Below, piece after piece: positions 6,763 to 12,803 of a stretch of DNA of 33,767 nucleotides. Positions within the stretch are counted from its first letter, which is position 1, and every line of letters begins with the position of its first letter. Source of the DNA: a virus; the IMG/VR virus record IMGVR_UViG_3300014497_000019, positions 1-33,767 of that record. One strand, written 5' to 3'. The translations under genes and the position numbers were made by a program. The notes below the pieces were generated by a model. That model was not told where the DNA came from. It worked only from the letters and a program-made list of their open reading frames with translations, and did not search any database.

Positions 6763-7471
6763 ACTTGTGACGGGGACCGGTCCAAGCCTGCTTCGAATTG
6801 CAAAGTTTCGACATTTCGAGGAGGCTACCAACTTAGCCAGGCGAACCGCGTTAGCTGCCACTGACACGGGGCCGTTAGCCCCGCGGCTTCATTCTTTTTC
6901 CTCTTCGGCTGATGAGGCTCCAGGTCCTTCAACCTTCTTCAGCCTCAACGAGTTTGGGCCAGATGCCAGTAGTTTTTCTCGAAGCGTGCCAGCAACTCCA
7001 CTTTCTTCCGGAGGGTGGAGTGAGAAGTCGTTTGATGCTGCTCGAGGTGACTCGCTCCAATCGGGAACTGCCACTGATCTCAAGAACTCCGTTGTTGAGA
7101 GCGCTGCGCGAACTTCGATTCGGGTAGTTCACCATGATTCAGCACCCACTTTCCGGCCACTGGAGCAGTGGACTGGAAGCGTGGAGTCCGTAGATCGGGA
7201 GGCCCGGACTTTTGTTGCTCGTGTCATCAGTTCCTCACAGGTACGTGACGAATTTGCCGACTTCACTTTTGACGAGGTTTCTGACGACGATCATGAATTG
7301 ATCAACGAAGGGTCTCTCTTCTATTGGAGCGTCGGTTACGAAATCGCGGCCTCCAAGCAACGATCTACCGTGTCGACCGTTAGATTTAGGCGCGTTCACG
7401 TATGGAAGCGTCCTCAGATCGAAAAAGCGCTGATACGGGCGAAATCCTTGACTGCGTGGTTGCTTGAGTAA
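6755..7471 (+). CDS. Unknown protein, second gene of the metallo-beta-lactamase cassette (238 aa)
   Basis: The start is a GTG at 6755 with AAGGAG seven bases upstream, inside the end of the previous gene. Residues 1-130 are Ser/Ala/Pro-rich and probably disordered. Residues about 135-215 form a compact strand-rich domain: LEQWTGSVESVDREARTFVA, DFTFDEVSDDDHELINEGSL, FYWSVGYEIA and STVRFRRVHVW. This W-G-x-V ... F-x-A ... FDEVS ... G-x-x-FYW-x-x-GY pattern looks like a small beta-barrel domain, but I cannot name it with certainty. The stop codon overlaps the ATG of the hydrolase gene by one base (TAATG), so all three proteins are made in step. Confidence 0.78.
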   Translation: MNELVTGTGPSLLRIAKFRHFEEATNLARRTALAATDTGPLAPRLHSFSSSADEAPGPSTFFSLNEFGPDASSFSRSVPATPLSSGGWSEKSFDAARGDSLQSGTATDLKNSVVESAARTSIRVVHHDSAPTFRPLEQWTGSVESVDREARTFVARVISSSQVRDEFADFTFDEVSDDDHELINEGSLFYWSVGYEIAASKQRSTVSTVRFRRVHVWKRPQIEKALIRAKSLTAWLLE

Positions 7472-8550
7472 TGCTAAGCAAAATTGGCCCTTCTACTGAT
7501 CAGCTTGAAATCACTCTTATAGGACCGGGCTACGGCGAATGCGTTGTTATTCACTGTGAAGGAGAATGGATCGTAATCGATAGTTGTCGCGACGCGCGTA
7601 ATAAAAGGCCGGGGGCTTGTGAGTACCTCACCTCCATTAACGTCGACGCTTCAGCTGTTAAATTAGTGGCATGCACTCATTGGCATGATGATCACATCGG
7701 AGGCTTGTCTGAGGTCTTCCAGACTTACAAGAACGCAGCGTTTTGCCTCTCAGGAGCTCTAAAGAGCGCAGAGTTTGCCAAAGTTGCCGAGATTTTCAGG
7801 GACTGGCATCTAAAGCAGCAGTTGCCGATCTCGTCGGGAATGGATGAGTTAACTGACATCCTAACTAGCATTCGGGAAAGTGGGCGTCGACCAAGCTTCG
7901 CTATAGCGAATCGGCAGATTTGGCAAAGTCCTTCGGGAGCAAGCCGGCTTGTCGCTTTGAGTCCCTCTGATGAGACTACGATGCAGGCGAATGCTCAGTT
8001 TGCTACGCTCGTCCCTGGTTTGTGGACTGATCAACGGCGAGCGCGCGATGCCTCGCCCAATCACATTGCAGTGGCGATGCATCTCGTGTGTGGAGTGCAT
8101 ACGGTGTTGCTCGGATCCGATCTCGAAGAGCACGGAAATCCTCATACGGGATGGAGCGCTGTAGTAGCGGATTCGGCGCGCCCTCAAAGTAAAGCGAGTC
8201 TGTACAAAGTCGCTCATCATGGTTCGGAGACTGCAGAGCACCCGCGCATCTGGGCAGATCTTTTGAAAGACAAACCAATCACTGTGATGAGTCCATTTTC
8301 GAAAGCTCTGAATCCTTTGCCCACTGCTGAGCAACGGGCGGTCATCAAGACACGCTCAGCGAGAAGTTTTGTGTCTGCGGATCTTGAAGCTCGCTCGATC
8401 AAGCGGCGTGGTCCACTCGGGCGTATCGTCGGGCAGCGAAATCTCCGGTTGGCGCAGCCGAATCTTGGTTGGGTACGCGCCAGAACTCTCGCTGCCGACC
8501 CGACCGCGGTATGGGAGGTTGAGTATGCCGGCGATGCAGTGGAGCTTTAA
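7471..8550 (+). CDS. ComEC-like metallo-beta-lactamase fold hydrolase
   Basis: A 359-residue soluble hydrolase. Residues 11-75 carry the opening of the fold, with ITLIGPGYGECVVIHCEGEW and then the metal motif THWHDDHIGG (His70-x-His72-x-Asp74-His75). Later motifs also match the ComEC/Rec2-type branch: SPNHIAVAMHL near 195, LLGSDLE with the bridging Asp217, and KVAHHGSE at 246-253. ComEC itself has a membrane channel and an OB domain, neither of which is present here. Related stand-alone hydrolases act on nucleic acids or nucleotides and occur as effectors in some phage-defence systems (for example AVAST type 1), but the substrate here cannot be read from sequence. Its C-terminal 70 residues are an unassigned extension. 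Confidence 0.88.
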   Translation: MLSKIGPSTDQLEITLIGPGYGECVVIHCEGEWIVIDSCRDARNKRPGACEYLTSINVDASAVKLVACTHWHDDHIGGLSEVFQTYKNAAFCLSGALKSAEFAKVAEIFRDWHLKQQLPISSGMDELTDILTSIRESGRRPSFAIANRQIWQSPSGASRLVALSPSDETTMQANAQFATLVPGLWTDQRRARDASPNHIAVAMHLVCGVHTVLLGSDLEEHGNPHTGWSAVVADSARPQSKASLYKVAHHGSETAEHPRIWADLLKDKPITVMSPFSKALNPLPTAEQRAVIKTRSARSFVSADLEARSIKRRGPLGRIVGQRNLRLAQPNLGWVRARTLAADPTAVWEVEYAGDAVEL

Positions 8551-8651
8551 GCGGTTGTCGCCATAGGTCTAACGAGCATTGCAGTGCTTGGCGTCATCAC
8601 GACCGAAAAGCCCGTGTTCAAGCTTTCTGAGGATCCGCGCTAGAAAAGCGC

Positions 8652-9428
8652 ATGCCTGAACCTCGCGGCCGCCGCCACCCCTTGTTTCTCCGACTTACGA
8701 AGCCGATCGAGCCGATCTACCCCAAAGCTGTGACGCCTGTCGCCTGGGACGACGACCAGCCACTGGATGAGGTTGCGGGCGTGGTCTACATCGTCACCCG
8801 GCATTGCGCGCGGATGCAGACTTGGGCGCGACAACTGCGCAAGCTCCACCGGGCCGACGAGACCTACAAGACGGAGGAGGGCATCAGCCCGCTCAGCGCG
8901 GCGCCGTTGCGAGAGGCGAACCTGCGCGAGCTCGGGACCAGCATCGATCTCTACTCAGAGCACGGCGGCGAAGTTCTGTCCGCGAGGTCCGCAGTGCGTG
9001 CATACGTGACCACCGACCTGCTGGCGGTCGTGACGGAGCGAGCCGATGGCGATGCCGTGGGCTTCGTCTCGTTCCAGTTGAAGTGGATCGTCGACGCCTT
9101 CGCTGGCCGGAAGAATGAGGTGGAGCTCGAGGTCGAACTCGACCAAGCCTGGATAGCGCCGGCGTTTCGCAAGAGACGTTGGGGCGAGACTGCTGCGGTG
9201 GCGATCGCTTTTGCGACCGAGCGCCACGTCAAGCACATCCGGGCGACAACACGGTGGCCACGAGAGTTCTACGCAAAGCTGCAGCTCACTGTCGGCGCCG
9301 ACCTCTACAGCCACAGCGGGGAAGCGCTGCTCGCGAAATGCGCCGAGTACGTGTCGTTTCAGTTCAGCTTTGAGCCTGAGCCGCAGCGACTGAGCGTGCC
9401 TCGGATCATCCTGGATGGGCGATGGTAG
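8652..9428 (+). CDS. GNAT-like acetyltransferase-related protein
   Basis: A 258-residue protein. The region at about 130-200 resembles a GNAT fold: AVGFVSFQLKWIVD as a beta-strand pair, then VELDQAWIAPAFRKRRWGET, where the AWIAPAFRKRRWG segment corresponds to the acetyl-CoA pyrophosphate-binding motif (V-x-P-x-x-R-x-x-x-x-G), followed by a long helix and a second strand. The last Gly of the motif is present, but the usual Q/R-x-x-G-x-G/A form is imperfect. The N-terminal 110 residues are unrelated and unassigned. The upstream region has only a weak ribosome-binding site. It lies between the hydrolase cassette and a membrane protein, in the same direction; shared transcription is possible. Substrate unknown. 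Confidence 0.65.
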   Translation: MPEPRGRRHPLFLRLTKPIEPIYPKAVTPVAWDDDQPLDEVAGVVYIVTRHCARMQTWARQLRKLHRADETYKTEEGISPLSAAPLREANLRELGTSIDLYSEHGGEVLSARSAVRAYVTTDLLAVVTERADGDAVGFVSFQLKWIVDAFAGRKNEVELEVELDQAWIAPAFRKRRWGETAAVAIAFATERHVKHIRATTRWPREFYAKLQLTVGADLYSHSGEALLAKCAEYVSFQFSFEPEPQRLSVPRIILDGRW

Positions 9429-9494
9429 GTCGATGTAAGGGCGACCGAGAGGGCTGTCGATATAGTGGCGTCGATTCAGCTTTCAGGCGCCATC

Positions 9495-9914
9495 ATGGAT
9501 CTCTCCATCCCGACACTCGTCATCAGTTCAGTCCTCGCCGTCGTTGGCATATCCATCTCGATCGCAGCTCTGGACGAAGCGAAGCGAGCCTGGCTTTTTG
9601 GTTTCTGGAGACGTTGGATAGGAAGGGGGTTCATCGTCGTGATGATCGCGAACTCCGCTCTTGGCATCTTCCTGTTCTGGTGGCTCAAAACTGCCCCTGG
9701 AAGGGGCGAGATTCTCATGCTTGGGTTGCACGCACTCAATCTTTTTTTGGCCGTTTTCATCATCTTCATGTCGGCACTAGAGAAAGCGCTCGACGCGCGC
9801 AACGCCAAGCGAGTCGCACTCGAGGAGACGATAAAAAAAATGGAACTGAAGATCGAAGCACTGACCTCGTTTAAGGCGATGCCGGCGACCATCGACGCGA
9901 GCAAGCGGCTATAG
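9495..9914 (+). CDS. Small membrane protein with C-terminal coiled coil
   Basis: A 139-residue protein with three predicted membrane segments: PTLVISSVLAVVGISISIAA near the N-terminus, FIVVMIANSALGIFLFWWL around 45-65, and LNLFLAVFIIFMSALE around 78-95. A charged, heptad-like helix (RVALEETIKKMELKIEALTS) follows and probably lies in the cytoplasm. The ATG at 9495 follows AGGCG; an in-frame GTG at 9465 is less likely. No family is recognised. Position between cargo genes and the immunity region suggests a lysogeny gene, for example a surface or superinfection-exclusion protein, but that is a guess. Confidence 0.65.
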   Translation: MDLSIPTLVISSVLAVVGISISIAALDEAKRAWLFGFWRRWIGRGFIVVMIANSALGIFLFWWLKTAPGRGEILMLGLHALNLFLAVFIIFMSALEKALDARNAKRVALEETIKKMELKIEALTSFKAMPATIDASKRL

Positions 9915-9975
9915 GGGCGAGGAGCTAACCCTGGGAGCGGACGCCAGCAAGAGACATCCTCCTCGCCTCTCGGCC

Positions 9976-10590
9976 TCAGCCACGCAGCGAGGATGCCCAG
10001 GTGTCCTCATGCACGATCAGTAGTCGGACGCCTGCTTCCTTGTGCTGGATGGCTTTTTCAATCTTCGTGCCGAAGCTGCCGTGCTTCCATTCAGGACTCC
10101 CAAGTCCGCCGACCACCAAGTAGTGCAGCTTCTTGTTGACGCCGGAAACCAAGCCGCCGCGGACTTCTATCGCCTGTTCGCAGAGTCGGCGGGGGCCATA
10201 CACAAAGTCGCCAGTAAAGCAGAAGAGCTTTTCCTTGATCTCGATACCTTCGGGCCGATCGATGGGCAACTCTGTGACGAACCCGGCGCCCGCGACTTCG
10301 TCGAGCTTCCCGCCGATCAACTGGTTCAGGGTGAGGGCCAGATGCGCGCGTTCTTCCTCTGTGACCGATCCATCCGCCAAAATCGTCTCGACCTGCGCTT
10401 TGATGACGGTGCCTGGCCATGACAGTGCGACTGTCTCTGCATCAGCCAGCCAGCCTCGAAGAAATTGGATCTCCGAGTCGTTCAGGTGCCCGTCCGCCAT
10501 GATCCCCTGCACGATGCCGATCAAGGCCGCGCACGAAGTGCGCATCTCGTTTCGGAAGGCCGTTGCTTGGCGTTGGTAGATGTTGATCAT
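9976..10590 (-). CDS. TerB-like plus BRCT domain protein
   Basis: A 204-residue two-part protein. Residues 10-95 are helical and carry two acidic loops, MADGHLNDSEIQFL and LADGSVTEEERAHL, the duplicated DG-x-x-x-x-E pattern seen in TerB-like domains. Residues about 118-200 form a BRCT domain of the bacterial DNA-ligase type: KLFCFTGDFVYGPRRLCEQA, the turn VRGGLVSGVNKKLHYLVVGG, GTKIEKAIQHK and a closing HEDTW. BRCT domains bind DNA ends or phosphorylated partners, so a role in DNA replication or repair control is plausible. The ATG follows GGGAGG and abuts the stop of the gene ahead of it, so the two form an operon. Confidence 0.82.
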   Translation of the reverse strand: MINIYQRQATAFRNEMRTSCAALIGIVQGIMADGHLNDSEIQFLRGWLADAETVALSWPGTVIKAQVETILADGSVTEEERAHLALTLNQLIGGKLDEVAGAGFVTELPIDRPEGIEIKEKLFCFTGDFVYGPRRLCEQAIEVRGGLVSGVNKKLHYLVVGGLGSPEWKHGSFGTKIEKAIQHKEAGVRLLIVHEDTWASSLRG

Positions 10591-10968
10591 TCAACCTCCC
10601 AGTTCGGCCGCAGCCTTCCAGATCGCTGAGAGGTCTCCGGTGAATGTGACGACCATTCCGGTGGAGGTGCATGTGTGGGTAGCACCAACGGCAGGATCGA
10701 TCGAGAGATCCTCGCCGCGGAGCCCTTGCCACATCGCAAGGTAATGCAATGCACCGGCACGCTTACCAGCCTTGATGGCCTTTCCACCGCCTACCCAAGG
10801 CAGACTCGGCAACTCGCCCCGCAGTGCTTGTTCGGCAAGCTCGGGAGACTCTTTGGCCTTCTCGATCCCCCGCAGCCAGGAGCACACAAGCCCTTTGTCT
10901 GGGCCTTCCCAGCGTTCTTCCCAGGATTCACCTTGGGGCGTAGCTGAAGCGAAACTGCGGTTGATCAT
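10591..10968 (-). CDS. Hypothetical protein, partner of the BRCT protein
   Basis: A 125-residue soluble protein starting MINRSFASATPQGESWEERW. The ATG at 10968 follows a strong GGAGGT; an earlier ATG at 10989 is not favoured. The sequence contains ELPSLPWVGGGKAIKAGKRA in the middle and a C-terminal STGMVVTFTGDLSAIWKAAA. I know no named domain for it. It is directly upstream of the TerB-like/BRCT gene with no gap, suggesting that they work together. A palindromic candidate operator lies 37-51 bases upstream of its start. Confidence 0.7.
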   Translation of the reverse strand: MINRSFASATPQGESWEERWEGPDKGLVCSWLRGIEKAKESPELAEQALRGELPSLPWVGGGKAIKAGKRAGALHYLAMWQGLRGEDLSIDPAVGATHTCTSTGMVVTFTGDLSAIWKAAAELGG

Positions 10969-11004
10969 GAGTGACCTCCAGTGCGGCATTCAGTAACAGC
11001 CGTA

Positions 11005-11019
11005 CCTCAGAAAATGAGG
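11005..11019. promoter_or_regulatory. Palindromic candidate operator upstream of the BRCT operon
   Basis: CCTCAGAAAATGAGG is a perfect 5-bp inverted repeat around a five-base A-rich centre, located just before the minus-strand operon that starts at 10968. Farther upstream (11028-11042) an A/T-rich stretch with GTTAAC and AGTTAC could hold the promoter. The binding protein is unknown; it is not identical to the LexA box. Confidence 0.4.
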
Positions 11020-11074
11020 TTTGAATTGTTAACTTTTAGTTACTCATGCCAATGAGGAAAACCCTGCGCCCGTG

Positions 11075-11098
11075 AAAAAGCCCGCGCTAGGCGGGCTT
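11075..11098 (-). terminator. Rho-independent terminator after the CI-like gene
   Basis: Read on the minus strand, AAGCCCGC (11098-11091) pairs perfectly with GCGGGCTT (11085-11078), with a five-base loop, and the stem is followed by a run of T (A at 11075-11079 on the plus strand). It would stop transcription coming from the CI-like repressor and separate it from the BRCT operon. Confidence 0.75.
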
Positions 11099-11282
11099 CG
11101 GAATGTGGTCGTGAACTCTTACGCGGTCCACGCTACGGCAAATTCGTTTGCATGAAGTCATTTTTGTTTTTTTCGTCGTAGTGACTTCGACGCGCTGGTA
11201 TGAGATTCAGCTTGCTTGGTAGGCAATGCCCAGTTGACTTGGGCAGAGCGCATTGTAGCAGGCGCTCTGTGCCGAGATCCCA
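11099..11282 (-). other. 3' untranslated stretch of the CI-like gene, with hairpins
   Basis: No gene is supported here. An 8-bp perfect inverted repeat (CAGAGCGC at 11244-11251 with GCGCTCTG at 11262-11269) and a smaller one (GCCCA...TGGGC at about 11228-11244) lie just after the repressor stop. Neither is followed by a T-run on the minus strand, so they are more likely mRNA-stabilising folds; the true terminator is further down at 11075-11098. Confidence 0.4.
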
Positions 11283-11705
11283 CTACGCCGCAGGCGGCGT
11301 GAAGAACCGCTCGATGTCGGCGATGGTCTGCTCGATGAGCGCGGTGTCCTCCGGGTGATCGACCAGATCGACCAACAGGTTCCCCAGATTCTTCCGAAGC
11401 GTCGGCCGCTGCTTGGCCGCGATCTCGGCCAAGTACTCCACCAGCGCCCGCACTGACGGCTCTGCATTCGCGCCGACGAGTGACAGGGCGGCGCGCTCGG
11501 TACGCGGCCCCTTGCCAGTCTCCAACCACTCTGGCGAGACGCGCAGCGCCTTGGCGATGGAAACGAGCTCCCGCGGCCGCTGCCTGAAGCCCGATTCGAT
11601 GTTGCCGATCGAGCTTTGGGAGACGCCCACTTCTTCCGCCAGTTGAACCTGGCTCCAGCCCAGCTCCTGCCGGACGGCTTTGACGCGTTCTGCGATTGTC
11701 TTCAC
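11283..11705 (-). CDS. cI: CI-like XRE repressor without peptidase domain
   Basis: A 140-residue helix-turn-helix repressor. The HTH occupies about residues 4-60: IAERVKAVRQELGWSQVQLA, EEVGVSQSSIGNIESGFRQR, then SIAKALRVSPEWLETGKGP. The C-terminal part is a short all-helical segment (RALVEYLAEIAAKQRPTLRK to ADIERFFTPPAA) that may dimerise; there is no S24 self-cleaving domain. The start is a GTG at 11705 with GGGAG upstream; a much longer open frame reaching 12113 runs through the divergent cro gene and is rejected. It faces the Cro gene across an operator-like region, the standard immunity layout, and probably maintains lysogeny. Confidence 0.88.
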   Translation of the reverse strand: MKTIAERVKAVRQELGWSQVQLAEEVGVSQSSIGNIESGFRQRPRELVSIAKALRVSPEWLETGKGPRTERAALSLVGANAEPSVRALVEYLAEIAAKQRPTLRKNLGNLLVDLVDHPEDTALIEQTIADIERFFTPPAA

Positions 11706-11734
11706 GAACGAAATTCTCCCACACCTTTTAAATT

Positions 11735-11763
11735 CGATAGTGTTAGGATTGAGGCTTCTATCG
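11735..11763. promoter_or_regulatory. Candidate immunity operator between cI and cro
   Basis: CGATAG at 11735-11740 is mirrored by CTATCG at 11758-11763, and related sequences (ATAGTGTTAG, TATCGTGTTT) repeat directly within it. The 78-base space between the divergent regulators must hold both promoters and operators, so this symmetric element is the best candidate. Clear -35/-10 boxes were not resolved. Confidence 0.5.
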
Positions 11764-11783
11764 TGTTTGAGTAAGGAGTTGTC

Positions 11784-12017
11784 ATGGAAGCGTTCCTGAG
11801 AGCTGTTGAGATTGCAGGGAGCCGGCTGAGGCTGGCCGAGTTGATCGGCGTTGCCAGTTCCACCCCCGGCATGTGGGCATTTCGAAAGAAAGTGCCGGCC
11901 GAGCACTGCCCCGCAATCGAGCGGGAGACGGGCGTACTCTGTGAAGATCTGCGGCCGGACGTCCCGTGGGGCGTGCTGCGCAATTCGAAGCGTCGATCGC
12001 GCAAGGCGACCGCCTGA
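11784..12017 (+). CDS. cro: YdaS-type Cro-like DNA-binding protein
   Basis: A 77-residue protein with the YdaS/Cro-like pattern: FLRAVEIAGSRLRLAELIGV (helix-turn-helix beginning), SSTPGMWAFRKKVPAEHCPA, then IERETGVLCEDLRPDVPWGV. The motif VPAEHCPAIERETG followed by LRPDVxW is characteristic of this family, which serves as Cro in many betaproteobacterial prophages. AAGGAG lies five bases before the ATG. It is the first gene of the rightward early operon and divergent from cI. It probably represses cI and later its own promoter. Confidence 0.85.
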   Translation: MEAFLRAVEIAGSRLRLAELIGVASSTPGMWAFRKKVPAEHCPAIERETGVLCEDLRPDVPWGVLRNSKRRSRKATA

Positions 12018-12394
12018 TGTCCGCCGTTCATCGTTTGTCCGCGCGCGGTGCCGCGCGGCCTCTCGGTGCGACGTCGACATCCTGTGCCGCAAGCCGCACT
12101 TCAACGTCACCATCGCGCCAACGAATTAAAAGTCGGCTGGTGCGCAGCATCACGCGCGCTGGTGCTCGACCCGCGGGATCTGCGTTGGTGCTGAGCGCTG
12201 TCCATGTGCTGTTGTGGATGAGGTCTGGGTCATTGGCTGCCGCTGGTAGGGCGTGGCGTGTGTTCATGGCTATGCAGTCTCGGCAAGCGAGACTGGAAGC
12301 ACCAGCAAGACAGCCAGCAGTCTCTTGCACTTGTCGCAACCTGCTGCACGGTGCCGGAATGACATGCACGCAGCTGCAAGGAGCTGCAACGTGA
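12017..12394 (+). CDS. Possible hypothetical protein between cro and cII
   Basis: A 125-residue frame whose ATG overlaps the cro stop (TGATG) and whose stop overlaps the GTG of the CII-like gene (GTGA). Such two-sided overlap is usual for real early phage genes. Against it, the sequence is very rich in Ser, Arg and Ala (for example SARGAARPLGATSTSCAASR) and matches no family I know; it might be chance in a stretch of about 370 bases. No ribosome-binding site other than coupling is seen. Reading it as non-coding leader is the main alternative. Confidence 0.4.
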   Translation: MSAVHRLSARGAARPLGATSTSCAASRTSTSPSRQRIKSRLVRSITRAGARPAGSALVLSAVHVLLWMRSGSLAAAGRAWRVFMAMQSRQARLEAPARQPAVSCTCRNLLHGAGMTCTQLQGAAT

Positions 12395-12690
12395 CCGTCG
12401 ACCCTCCCGAAGATCGCGCTCGCAAGATCGTGTCGAGCGTTCTCAAGGCGACTCAGCGCGATGCCTCCCAGACGGCAATCGCCGCGGCTATGGGCGTGAG
12501 CGAATCAACCGTCTCCCGGCTGCTCAGCGATCACCTCGACAAGCTCGCGCTCGTGATGGCCCACGCGGGCCTGCGCGTCGTCGGGCAAGACATGCGCTGC
12601 TTCCCACCCGACTACGTGGATGCGCTGTTGCTCATGGCGAAGCAACACCTGAGCGCCGTGCAGACCGTCCGCACGCTGGAGTGGGACTGA
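12391..12690 (+). CDS. cII: CII-like transcriptional activator
   Basis: A 99-residue protein. The start is a GTG at 12391 with AAGGAG seven bases upstream; a longer reading from 12253 has no ribosome-binding site. Residues 8-60 resemble lambda CII: ARKIVSSVLKATQRDASQTA, then IAAAMGVSESTVSRLLSDHL as the helix-turn-helix, then LVMAHAGLRVVGQDMRCFPP. The C-terminal helix (DYVDALLLMAKQHL) may support tetramer formation, as in CII. It is placed exactly where cII lies in lambdoid phages, after cro and before the replication gene. It likely helps decide lysogeny. Confidence 0.75.
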   Translation: MTVDPPEDRARKIVSSVLKATQRDASQTAIAAAMGVSESTVSRLLSDHLDKLALVMAHAGLRVVGQDMRCFPPDYVDALLLMAKQHLSAVQTVRTLEWD

Positions 12691-12803
12691 TGCGCCGCGC
12701 AATCCTGTGGTTCGCCCACTTCCTCTACTGGCTGCGAGTGCATCGCGGCAATTTCAGCAATGCCCGCTGGGCAACCGATCACGAAATGGGAGCCTGGCGA
12801 TGA
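12690..12803 (+). CDS. Very small protein, 37 aa, coupled between cII and the replication gene
   Basis: The ATG overlaps the cII stop (TGATG) and the stop overlaps the ATG of the replication gene (ATGA). The peptide begins MRRAILWFAHFLYWLRVHRG and ends with a polar tail. The aromatic, amphipathic N-terminal helix could touch the membrane. Such tiny coupled frames are common in phage early operons; its function is unknown, and it may serve mainly to couple translation. Confidence 0.45.
   Translation: MRRAILWFAHFLYWLRVHRGNFSNARWATDHEMGAWR

Noticed and set aside
11158-11724. 188-codon minus frame overlapping the CI-like gene
   Set aside because: Arg/Gly-rich frame-shifted copy of the real repressor gene, whose helix-turn-helix lies in the other frame.
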